From NCBI RefSeq assembly GCF_000282115.1, contig NZ_AKJY01000004.1, positions 1-64,000 on the forward strand: DNA of 64,000 nucleotides, read 5' to 3'. The notes below the pieces were generated by a model. That model had not been told where the DNA came from, made no database searches, and saw only the letters and a list, made by a program, of their open reading frames with translations. This document shows positions 44,520-51,045 of the stretch, piece by piece (the first letter of the stretch is position 1; each line of letters opens with the position of its first letter). Source of the DNA: Chryseobacterium populi. Its GTDB lineage: Bacteria; Bacteroidota; Bacteroidia; Flavobacteriales; Weeksellaceae. A program made the position numbers and the translations under genes.

Positions 44520-45557
44520 ATGAAAAAGACAACCATTCTTTCTTTGGATGGCGGCGGAATAAGAGGAATAATCACCTGTATTATTTTACGCTACATAGAA
44601 GAACAGCTCCAATATTATGATAAACCAAGTGCAAAGCTTGGCGATTATTTTGATTTGGTGGCGGGAAGCAGCACCGGCGGATTGATTGCTTCTATTATTC
44701 TATGTCCTGATGAACACCGGAAAGCTAAATATTCTATCCAGAAAGGGCTGGAATTATATGCTGAAAAAGGTGGCGACATATTCCAGGTGTCTTTTTGGGA
44801 AAAACTGCTCAACCCATTTGGGTTGCTTAATGAAAAAATTTCCCAGGAAGCGCTTGAAAATAACCTTAATGACTTTTTTGGACACCTTGAACTTAAAGAA
44901 CTTATAAAACCCTGCCTAATAACCAGTTATGACATTGAAAACAGAAGAGCCAAACTTTTTAACTCATGGAAAGCCAGTCTGAGTACCGATAATTTCTATG
45001 TAAAAGACGTCTGCAGAGCAACTTCAGCTGCACCGACTTATTTCAGCCCGGTTCAGATAAAATCGATGTATGGGCAGATTTTCAGTCTTATTGATGGCGG
45101 AATGTTTGCAAACAATCCTGCTTTATGCGCTTATGCAGAGGCAAGAAAAATTCCGTTTGCAGAAGTTCTGAAAAACCACCAGAAAGCCAATCATCCGACC
45201 GTTAACGATATGATTATTATTTCTATCGGTACAGGAATAGAATCCAGAAGCTATTCTTTCCGAAAGCTGCAGAAAGCAGGGAAAATCGGCTGGGTAAATC
45301 CTATTATAGACATTCTGATGTCAGCCAATGCGGAAACAGTTGATTATCAGCTTTGTCAAATGTTCCAGACTTTAGGGCTCCGAAATCAAAAAAATTATTA
45401 CCGTATCAATCCGTCATTAAAAAATGCTTCTCCTTCGATGGATAATGTAAGCAGACCGAATATTGAAAACCTGATCCAGGCCGGCTTAAGCTATATTGAT
45501 GATAACCGGGAAACATTGAACCAGATTGTTCAAAAGCTCATCAAAAACAAAATATAA
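44520..45557 (+). CDS. Patatin-like phospholipase
   Basis: A 345-residue cytoplasmic lipase-fold protein started at the ATG at 44520, just downstream of its promoter. The patatin signature is complete: DGGGIRGI oxyanion loop, GSSTG with nucleophile Ser51, and DGG with Asp192. Family knowledge: such enzymes hydrolyse membrane phospholipids, and relatives act as effectors in CBASS anti-phage systems (CapV), but no cyclic-nucleotide synthase is present here. Within this block it is the second palindrome-controlled gene, next to the endolysin-like peptidase. A self-directed membrane-damaging role is plausible but unproven. Confidence 0.92.
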   Translation: MKKTTILSLDGGGIRGIITCIILRYIEEQLQYYDKPSAKLGDYFDLVAGSSTGGLIASIILCPDEHRKAKYSIQKGLELYAEKGGDIFQVSFWEKLLNPFGLLNEKISQEALENNLNDFFGHLELKELIKPCLITSYDIENRRAKLFNSWKASLSTDNFYVKDVCRATSAAPTYFSPVQIKSMYGQIFSLIDGGMFANNPALCAYAEARKIPFAEVLKNHQKANHPTVNDMIIISIGTGIESRSYSFRKLQKAGKIGWVNPIIDILMSANAETVDYQLCQMFQTLGLRNQKNYYRINPSLKNASPSMDNVSRPNIENLIQAGLSYIDDNRETLNQIVQKLIKNKI

Positions 45558-45600
45558 GCTATATAGCTTATAACGCTTCAAAATAAGTTATAAAGCTTAT
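45553..45600 (+). repeat. Palindromic stem-loops at the 3' end of the patatin gene
   Basis: A 20-bp perfect palindrome at 45553-45572 overlaps the patatin stop codon. A second near-palindrome at 45583-45600 can pair with it in an alternative stem (45566-45574 with 45587-45596, one bulge). There is no T-run, so this is a poor intrinsic terminator; mRNA stabilisation or processing is possible. Confidence 0.6.
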
Positions 45601-45877
45601 ATTAATAAAATCCTATTATTTTCAAAGTTTAATTAAAGCAGAAAATAACACGTCAAGTTTTGTCGCTGCCAGCCATTATCTTTGAATAAATAAAATAACC
45701 ACGGAAACTCTCTTCTAAAGAAGCCGTTTCAGTCTTAAAGACACCAAATAATTTTAATCATTCATCTGTTTTCAGTGTATAAAAATACTGAACCGGATCC
45801 TGATTATCCGATTTGAATATTAGTTGCTGGCACTACTATATATTATAACCAATTAATTAACCTTAAAATTTCAAATT
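45558..45877. other. 320-bp gap: promoter copy D and long leader of the DUF2589 operon
   Basis: It holds the patatin 3' stem-loops, palindrome copy D with its -7 box, and about 185 nt of leader before the ATG at 45878. The leader contains small hairpin-forming segments (CGGAT with ATCCG; TTCAGT with ACTGAA) and no plausible ORF. The length suggests post-transcriptional control; no known riboswitch was recognised. Confidence 0.6.
45651..45684 (+). promoter_or_regulatory. Palindrome copy D with promoter of DUF2589 operon
   Basis: CGTCAAGTTTTGTCG (45651-45665), 11 nt, then TATCTTTG (45677-45684). The 15-bp element is identical to copy E. Confidence 0.88.
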
Positions 45878-46447
45878 ATGGCAAATTTAGTACAAGAATT
45901 AAACAGTTTAGATTTCAGCGTTTACATCGGAGGGCCTATGCAGGCAGCAATCAAAGCTCAACATGATGCTTCTCTTTCACAGGTGAACTTCATTAAGGAA
46001 GTCGGTTTTGTTCCCGGGACCACTCCTACCGATCCTACGCAACTTAGGTATGTGGATTTTAATTATAAAAAATCAGTTCCTACTGAAAACGCAGCTGAGC
46101 CATTCGCCACATCGGAAGTTACTTTAAAAGTCCCGTTCCTTTCGATGCTTACCATTCCAGCTTTGAGAATTGACGAAATGACGATTGATTTTAATGCAAA
46201 ATTAAATTCAGTGGAAACTCAAAATGTTGCAAGCGAATTTCAAGGCAGCGCTTCAATAAGTGCAAAGTTCTGGAAAGTTAAATTCAATGCATCCGCTTCT
46301 TATAAGAAAACCAACTCAAGTACATCTACTACAGAAAAAACATACACTTTAGGTGTACATGTAAAAGCTGTAAATGATGAATTACCTGCCGGTCTTTCAA
46401 GAATCCTGGATATGCTGGAAGACAGTATTGTTGCTGTTTCCAACTAA
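45878..46447 (+). CDS. DUF2589-domain protein
   Basis: A 189-residue protein without signal peptide. The DUF2589 pattern is recognisable: a helical N-terminus that scans as an amphipathic segment (MQAAIKAQHDASLSQVNFIKEVG), then beta-rich VTLKVPFLSMLTIPALRIDEMTIDFNAKLNSVE, a Ser/Lys-rich middle, and the tail YTLGVHVKAVNDELPAGLSRILDMLEDSI. The family has no established function and tends to occur in small clusters with the two kinds of partner found downstream. A hairpin (46462-46488) after this gene may make it the most abundant product of its operon. Controlled by promoter copy D with a ~185-nt leader. Confidence 0.82.
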   Translation: MANLVQELNSLDFSVYIGGPMQAAIKAQHDASLSQVNFIKEVGFVPGTTPTDPTQLRYVDFNYKKSVPTENAAEPFATSEVTLKVPFLSMLTIPALRIDEMTIDFNAKLNSVETQNVASEFQGSASISAKFWKVKFNASASYKKTNSSTSTTEKTYTLGVHVKAVNDELPAGLSRILDMLEDSIVAVSN

Positions 46448-46461
46448 ACTTTTCTTTATCG

Positions 46462-46488
46462 GGTGGCTGCTCCGGCAGCCATCCTTTT
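46462..46488 (+). terminator. Partial terminator or attenuator inside the DUF2589 operon
   Basis: A stem of 7 perfect pairs (TGGCTGC with GCAGCCA, loop TCCG), extendable by two G-T/G-C pairs, followed by TTTT, between the first and second genes of the operon. It could limit read-through and raise the ratio of first to later gene products. Confidence 0.6.
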
Positions 46489-46519
46489 ACACAATCTTTA
46501 ATAATTAAAAAAACATATC

Positions 46520-47203
46520 ATGCCAAAATTGAATGAATATTTGGGAGGCATTGTCTCTGAAATCGCTTCTGCCAGAAAGATGGCAGACATACAAACCGTA
46601 CAAATCGCAAAAGAATATGCGAAAGATGATTTATTAAAGCATTTTTCTATTCCGAGAATGAAAGTAGGAACTGTGGATCTTACCATTCCTTTTGCTGCAG
46701 CCGGAAAATCACCGATACTGCCATTCAGAACTTTTGCTTACGATGAAATCATTAAGGTAGCTAAAACGGATTATAACCCTTTAGACACAAAAAACGATGA
46801 CAGCTTAAAAGCATTTCTGATCGATTTAGAAGTGTATTATAATGATGGCATTAAAAAAGTCCGTGAAGAAAATACTTCCACCATCACCGATTCGCAAATG
46901 GAGTATTTTAAAATCATCCCGGAATATACGCTGGAATTCTGCAAAAACCTTGCTAATTTCAGATGGCAACAGACGGATCCTAATTTTTTCCATCAAAGTA
47001 TTTTCGACAGAGTGATTTATGAAGCCAGGAGAACGATCGAAAAAATTGAAGACTACGAAATCATTGTAGAAGCAAGCAAGCTTCAGGAACTGGATGCCAA
47101 ATGCCTGATTTATGCTAAAATGAGTATCAGCGAAGCCGGTATGGAATGGTCCAGATACGAAGACATCAACGGAAATATTATAGAAACATTAATCCCTGAA
47201 TAA
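46520..47203 (+). CDS. DUF2589-associated protein, second gene of the module
   Basis: A 227-residue soluble protein. The N-terminal ~60 residues (LNEYLGGIVSEIASARKMADIQTVQIAKEYAKDDLLKHFSIPRMKVGTVDLTIPFA) resemble a segment I associate with partners of DUF2589 proteins; the rest is helical and not assignable. It begins 72 nt after the DUF2589 gene, beyond the attenuator-like hairpin, and is 6 nt upstream of the third gene, so the two are co-translated. Function unknown. The association with DUF2589 comes from memory of family neighbourhoods and should be checked by HMM. Confidence 0.68.
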   Translation: MPKLNEYLGGIVSEIASARKMADIQTVQIAKEYAKDDLLKHFSIPRMKVGTVDLTIPFAAAGKSPILPFRTFAYDEIIKVAKTDYNPLDTKNDDSLKAFLIDLEVYYNDGIKKVREENTSTITDSQMEYFKIIPEYTLEFCKNLANFRWQQTDPNFFHQSIFDRVIYEARRTIEKIEDYEIIVEASKLQELDAKCLIYAKMSISEAGMEWSRYEDINGNIIETLIPE

Positions 47204-47209
47204 ATTATA

Positions 47210-47764
47210 ATGAAAAAATCACAATTTATCCTGGTAAGCCAGCTGAAGGAAAAGCTGATGGGATTTCCTGAAGTTGTTTCCTCTCTGGAGAAAAAAGATC
47301 CGCATTTTGTTGAAAAAATTCTGGCATGGCTGAAATCTGCAGAAGATATTTTTTCCACCCACAATATCAGTGAGGTTTCAGAGATGGCAGGTTTCAGAGG
47401 AAAAATTTTAGCTGGAAAAATCAGTGATGAAAGAGGAGTCAATATCAGGAAAACCCAGATCAAAATTGCCGCCAATATTCTTTATGATGTACAAAGTATC
47501 GTACTGCATGTTTTAACTCCCCATGAAAGAAAAATGGATGAGTGCAGGGATATCACAAAACAATTACTAGCCTTAGCTGCACAAGCTAAAACGCTTCATT
47601 ATAACCCGGAAAATGACTTTGAAGATTTCGTTCGACAAGTCTGGCATTACATCCTGTCTGACAATGATCTGAAAATAGGAGGTGTAAAACTCAAATCGAT
47701 GCTTTCGGAGATGGATATCATTATGCTTTTTGCAGATGAAATAGATTTAAATGATTTTTCTTAA
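47210..47764 (+). CDS. Unknown protein, third gene of the DUF2589 module
   Basis: A 184-residue, mostly helical cytoplasmic protein (FILVSQLKEKLMGFPEVVSSLEKKDPHFVEKILAWLKSAEDIF... KIAANILYDVQSIVLHVLTPHERKMDECRDITKQLLALAAQAK). No signal peptide, membrane segment or catalytic motif is visible. It starts 6 nt after the second gene and ends 7 nt before an intrinsic terminator, closing the operon that begins at promoter copy D. I do not recognise the family; conserved position suggests it works with the DUF2589 protein. Confidence 0.68.
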   Translation: MKKSQFILVSQLKEKLMGFPEVVSSLEKKDPHFVEKILAWLKSAEDIFSTHNISEVSEMAGFRGKILAGKISDERGVNIRKTQIKIAANILYDVQSIVLHVLTPHERKMDECRDITKQLLALAAQAKTLHYNPENDFEDFVRQVWHYILSDNDLKIGGVKLKSMLSEMDIIMLFADEIDLNDFS

Positions 47765-47771
47765 ATATTAA

Positions 47772-47800
47772 AATAGCTCAAATTTTTTGAGTTATTTTTT
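47772..47800 (+). terminator. Terminator of the DUF2589 operon
   Basis: An 11-bp stem with one G-T pair (47772-47782 and 47786-47796) running into eight T just upstream of palindrome copy E. Confidence 0.82.
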
Positions 47801-47804
47801 TTCA

Positions 47805-47838
47805 CGTCAAGTTTTGTCGCTTTCCCCTATTATTTTTG
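47805..47838 (+). promoter_or_regulatory. Palindrome copy E with promoter of acidic-protein operon
   Basis: CGTCAAGTTTTGTCG (47805-47819), 11 nt, then TATTTTTG (47831-47838). The leader to the ATG at 47967 is about 120 nt and contains short palindromes. Confidence 0.87.
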
Positions 47839-47966
47839 GAATATAAAAACACAAGCAAAACGACAATCAATTAAAAGCTTTTAAAAGACCTTGAAACCTG
47901 CATTTAAATGCCGGACAGCCTGAAATATGTTCAAAATTTAACACCAATTTTTTAAACCCAAAAGAC

Positions 47967-48137
47967 ATGGAAACACCAAATCACAATCCAGATATAATTT
48001 TTGACGAAGATATCTACACCATCAACTGGAGCGATATCGAAAATGTAGAGATCGATTATGAAAACTATCTCAACGACATTGAAAATTTTTTTAAGGAAGA
48101 TTTCGACAATGACACTTTCGAAGAAGAATTTTTATAA
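47967..48137 (+). CDS. Highly acidic 56-residue protein
   Basis: An ATG-to-TAA frame beginning METPNHNPDIIFDEDIYTIN and ending FEEEFL. By count it has 19 Asp/Glu against a single Lys, a net charge near -18, plus several Asn, Phe and Tyr. The acidic residues recur every 2-4 positions (DFDNDTFEEEF), as seen in DNA-mimic or metal-binding proteins, but no family is recognised. Its position right after promoter copy E, and codon use like its neighbours, support expression. It is too short to be found by a 60-residue cutoff. Function unknown. Confidence 0.7.
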   Translation: METPNHNPDIIFDEDIYTINWSDIENVEIDYENYLNDIENFFKEDFDNDTFEEEFL

Positions 48138-48159
48138 ACATATATCATTTTAAACACAC

Positions 48160-48259
48160 CGGTTTCGGAGCTGTCCAATATTCTTTACCAGTATACCACT
48201 CACTATAGTCTCATTTATCCTTTGAATTCACCATTCACTCTATTGGATAGCCGGAACCG
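48160..48259 (+). other. Long imperfect inverted repeat reaching the start of the 48259 gene
   Basis: Arm 48160-48180 pairs imperfectly, with a 2-nt bulge and two substitutions, with arm 48241-48259 across a 60-nt loop. The G of the GTG start codon lies at the end of the second arm. The stem could mask or position the translation start of the downstream gene. Confidence 0.5.
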
Positions 48260-48777
48260 TGTTTAAGATTAATCTTAAAAACATATTAAATCCCGTGACA
48301 AAATTCAACATAAAATACGATGCCGATATTTATAATAAAATCTATCCTTTACAGGTAGAAACAGGATGTATCATCAAACCGCTTTCTATACAATGGAAAT
48401 ATGAAGGAAATGACTATAGTTTCTCTGCAAGTGATGACCAACCCATTGCTTCAGTCTACTTGTGCCAGGATTTTATTCTGGTGCAATATGCTCAAAATAA
48501 AGAATTTCCTGAGCATCATCTATTCTTATACAATCTGAGAAAGGAAATCATCAAATGGATAAAGGCTCCGGAATTAATCAGCCGGGAAACAAGAAAATAT
48601 GCGGAAAAAGGTTGTATAGAAGCTCTGGGAAATACCGTTTATTATGGTGGTAAAAAGTATCTTAAAGTAAGTGTCGGCCCTTCTATTCCTGAAGAACATT
48701 ATTTTGAACAGCAATTACTGGATCTCACTACTTTTAATTTTCACCCTTCCTTCGCCAATCCTATTTATTACGGGTAG
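48259..48777 (+). CDS. Protein of unknown function, second gene of the acidic-protein unit
   Basis: A 172-residue soluble protein with no in-frame ATG at its beginning; GTG at 48259 is the best start and GTG at 48295 the next. The sequence alternates beta-strand-like segments (IKYDADIYNKIYPLQVETGCIIKPLSIQWKYEGNDYSFSASDDQ, YLCQDFILVQYAQ) without a catalytic motif I recognise. It follows the acidic protein by 121 nt without a terminator, so probably shares promoter copy E. The inverted repeat before it may control translation. Function unknown. Confidence 0.6.
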   Translation: MFKINLKNILNPVTKFNIKYDADIYNKIYPLQVETGCIIKPLSIQWKYEGNDYSFSASDDQPIASVYLCQDFILVQYAQNKEFPEHHLFLYNLRKEIIKWIKAPELISRETRKYAEKGCIEALGNTVYYGGKKYLKVSVGPSIPEEHYFEQQLLDLTTFNFHPSFANPIYYG

Positions 48778-48898
48778 AATATTGAATTGATATAATCTTT
48801 TTTTCGTTATTTGCATACAAAATATGTGATCATCTATTCCTAAACCTTTTTTTATCTGTCTTTCACCTACTTTAAAACTTATCCACAAAAATAAAACA

Positions 48899-48932
48899 CG
48901 ACACATTTTGTCGTATTAAGATCCTATATTTG
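48899..48932 (+). promoter_or_regulatory. Palindrome copy F with promoter of WYL regulator gene
   Basis: CGACACATTTTGTCG (48899-48913), 11 nt, then TATATTTG (48925-48932). It implies that the WYL regulator controls its own gene or responds to the same regulator as the rest of the block. Confidence 0.86.
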
Positions 48933-48949
48933 TTAGAGAAAAATGAACA

Positions 48950-49021
48950 ATGAAACGCAAAAGCGTTCCATTCGATAAAATTACTGTAACCAAGCTGCAA
49001 AGCATAAAAATAGACGAATGA
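48950..49021 (+). CDS. Possible 23-residue leader peptide before the WYL gene
   Basis: An ATG frame encoding MKRKSVPFDKITVTKLQSIK plus IDE, ending in a TGA that overlaps the WYL gene ATG as ATGA. The overlap would couple translation of the regulator to that of the basic leader peptide. It may be a chance frame; its length prevents firm support. Confidence 0.35.
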   Translation: MKRKSVPFDKITVTKLQSIKIDE

Positions 49022-49938
49022 AAAAAGATTTTTACCTGACAAGATATGCCCTGATCATCAAAAGGCTGGAAAGTTCCCCTGCTACATACAGACAGCTGGA
49101 AGGTTATCTCCTGAACTCTTTTGAATTTCAGGATGCAGGAATAAAAAGCTATTCCATCCGGACTTTGCAGAGGGATATCCGTGAGATTTCCGATCTTTTC
49201 AATCTTTCCATTCACAATAAAAAGAAAGGGGACAACCGCTATTATATTGAGAGCAGACCGATCATGGAAGTGGACGAATACAACCAGAAATTGCTGGAAT
49301 CTTTCCAGGTAAGCAATGCATTAAACCTTCATCCGGATTTTTCAAATTTCATTTTTTTTGAAAGCAGAAAGCCAACAGGTGTAGAACATTTTTATGATCT
49401 TTTCTTTGCAATACGTAATAAAAGAATGGTCTCTTTTGAGCATTATAATTACAAAAATAAACTAATGACTTCCAGAACTGTTCATCCTTTAGCTTTAAAA
49501 GAATCTAAGGGCAGATGGTATCTGATCGCTATTGACACTAAGGATAAAGCCTTGAAATCTTTTGGTTTAGACAGGATCAATTATCTCGATGTAAGCAAAA
49601 ATAAATTCAGGGAAAAATACAATTACAATTTCAGGGAACATTTTAAGAATGCTTTCGGAGTCATGAATCTGACGGAGCAGAAACCTCAGAAAATTGTTTT
49701 AAAATGCAGCAGGCATCAGGGAGAATATATTAAGAGTTTCCCCCTTCATCAGTCACAGAAGGAAACCAAGGAAACTCCTGATGAAATTTATTTTGAATTT
49801 TTCCTTCATCCTACCTATGATTTTATGCAGGAAATCCTTTCTTATGGAAAGGAGGTGAGTGTTTTAGAACCGAAGCATTTAGTTGACAGCATCCGTACTC
49901 ATCTGCAGGAGTCTTTAAACAGCTATCTTGAAAACTAA
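49018..49938 (+). CDS. WYL-domain transcriptional regulator
   Basis: A 306-residue regulator. The N-terminal ~80 residues form a winged-helix domain (RLESSPATYRQLEGYLLNSFEFQDAGIKSYSIRTLQRDIREISDLFNL). The WYL domain spans roughly residues 130-215 (RTVHPLALKESKGRWYLIAIDTKDKALKSFGLDRINYLDVSKNKF), followed by a WCX-like C-terminal extension. Known WYL regulators such as PafBC, DriD and BrxR control DNA-damage or phage-defence genes, and the WYL fold binds nucleic acids or nucleotides in some. Its gene carries palindrome copy F, making it the prime candidate to bind all six copies. Binding itself is inferred, not seen. Confidence 0.92.
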   Translation: MKKDFYLTRYALIIKRLESSPATYRQLEGYLLNSFEFQDAGIKSYSIRTLQRDIREISDLFNLSIHNKKKGDNRYYIESRPIMEVDEYNQKLLESFQVSNALNLHPDFSNFIFFESRKPTGVEHFYDLFFAIRNKRMVSFEHYNYKNKLMTSRTVHPLALKESKGRWYLIAIDTKDKALKSFGLDRINYLDVSKNKFREKYNYNFREHFKNAFGVMNLTEQKPQKIVLKCSRHQGEYIKSFPLHQSQKETKETPDEIYFEFFLHPTYDFMQEILSYGKEVSVLEPKHLVDSIRTHLQESLNSYLEN

Positions 49939-49987
49939 AAAATCCATTATTAATATTTTTAAGTACATTTACATAAATATTCGAAAA

Positions 49988-50614
49988 TTGAAATCTTTAT
50001 TTCTTTTCCTCTGCTTTATTTCTTCTTTTTGTTTTTCTCAGCAGAAAGAGGAGTTTAAGCGTGTTAAAAGTTTTTATAATCAACATCGGAATATGCTCAA
50101 TGGTGAGTTCAGAAAAAAATTTGATGCAGAGTCTAATGCATTTAATAAAGCTGCCATAAAGCAAGATTTTCTGTTTTTTATGAAAAAGATGGACAGTATT
50201 GAAAATGTAGCCCTGATAGGAGCCTTATTAAAAGTTAGAAATCTTGAAGATCTCAGCAGCCTTAAACTCCAAAATAAAAATACCATTGCTGACAATTCCT
50301 TTGAAATTTCACCTGTTACCGATAAGGCAGCAGATTATCCCGGTGGAATTAATGCACTGAGGCAGGAAGTTGCCCGGCTTTTTTATACGGACGGGGTATA
50401 TTCGGAAGTAAAAATGGTAAAGGCCAATGTTGCTTTCATTGTAGAAAAAGACGGCAGTGTAAGCCATGTAAATGCTCAGGGTGAAAACTTTACGTTTAAC
50501 AGACAGGCAGAAATTGCCTTATATTCTCTTTCTGAAAAATTTTCCCCCGCAATTATCAATGGTGGCCCAGTAAGGTATCGGTTTAAGCTCCCTTTAACAA
50601 TGAATATTGATTAA
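49988..50614 (+). CDS. Secreted TonB C-terminal-like protein
   Basis: A 208-residue protein taken from the TTG at 49988, because this begins a good signal peptide (MKSLFLFLCFISSFCFSQQ) and no ATG occurs near it; a TTG at 49928 is the next option. The C-terminal ~100 residues match the TonB C-terminal fold (DYPGGINALRQEVARLFYTDG, AFIVEKDGSVSHVNAQGENFTFNRQAEIAL, FSPAIINGGPVRYRFKLPLTMN). There is no membrane anchor or proline-rich spacer, so it is not a regular energy-transducing TonB. Its stop overlaps the tadA ATG by one base (TAATG), so the two are translationally coupled. Function unknown. Confidence 0.75.
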   Translation: MKSLFLFLCFISSFCFSQQKEEFKRVKSFYNQHRNMLNGEFRKKFDAESNAFNKAAIKQDFLFFMKKMDSIENVALIGALLKVRNLEDLSSLKLQNKNTIADNSFEISPVTDKAADYPGGINALRQEVARLFYTDGVYSEVKMVKANVAFIVEKDGSVSHVNAQGENFTFNRQAEIALYSLSEKFSPAIINGGPVRYRFKLPLTMNID

Positions 50615-51045
50615 TGTTTACAGACGAATATTTTATGAAAATGGCTCTTCAGGAAGCCGAATTAGCTCTTGAAAAAGAGGAAGTCCCGATCGGATGCGTT
50701 GTTGTATCCAATAACCGTGTCATTGCAAGAGCTCATAATCTCACTGAAACCCTGAATGATGTTACCGCCCATGCTGAAATGCAGGCCATTACTTCTGCAG
50801 CAAATTTTCTGGGAGGAAAATACCTGGTCAATTGTACTTTATATGTTACCCTGGAGCCCTGTGTTATGTGCTCAGGTGCTCTTTCCTGGGCGCAGATTTC
50901 CAAAGTGGTGATTGGAGCAAGGGATGAACAGAGGGGATTTATCAATAAACACCTTTCCCTTCATCCGAAAACCGAAATTGTAACCGGCATTATGGAAAAC
51001 GAATGCTCTTCGATTGTAAAAGAGTTTTTTAAATCTAAACGATAA
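50614..51045 (+). CDS. tadA: tRNA-adenosine deaminase TadA
   Basis: A 143-residue zinc enzyme that converts adenosine-34 to inosine in tRNA-Arg(ACG). Zinc and catalytic residues are His53 and Glu55 in AHAEMQA, and Cys83 and Cys86 in EPCVMCSGA; VPIGCVVV and GARDEQRGF are TadA-specific neighbours. The gene overlaps the upstream TonB-like gene by one base. Its 3' end overlaps the convergent GNAT gene by 11 bp, with no terminator between them. Confidence 0.95.
   Translation: MFTDEYFMKMALQEAELALEKEEVPIGCVVVSNNRVIARAHNLTETLNDVTAHAEMQAITSAANFLGGKYLVNCTLYVTLEPCVMCSGALSWAQISKVVIGARDEQRGFINKHLSLHPKTEIVTGIMENECSSIVKEFFKSKR

Noticed and set aside
43781..48932. CRISPR array or direct-repeat cluster formed by the six palindromes
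   Set aside because: Copies are hundreds of bases apart, each tied to a promoter at fixed spacing, with genes between them; there are no regular spacers.
43930..49938. Prophage or prophage remnant in region 3
   Set aside because: Only an endolysin-like M15 gene suggests it. No integrase, terminase, capsid, tail or attachment repeats are visible, and the genes have separate promoters sharing one regulator site.
44520..49938. CBASS-type defence locus based on the patatin gene
   Set aside because: No CD-NTase, HORMA or TRIP13-like gene is present near the patatin, so the CBASS label is not supported.
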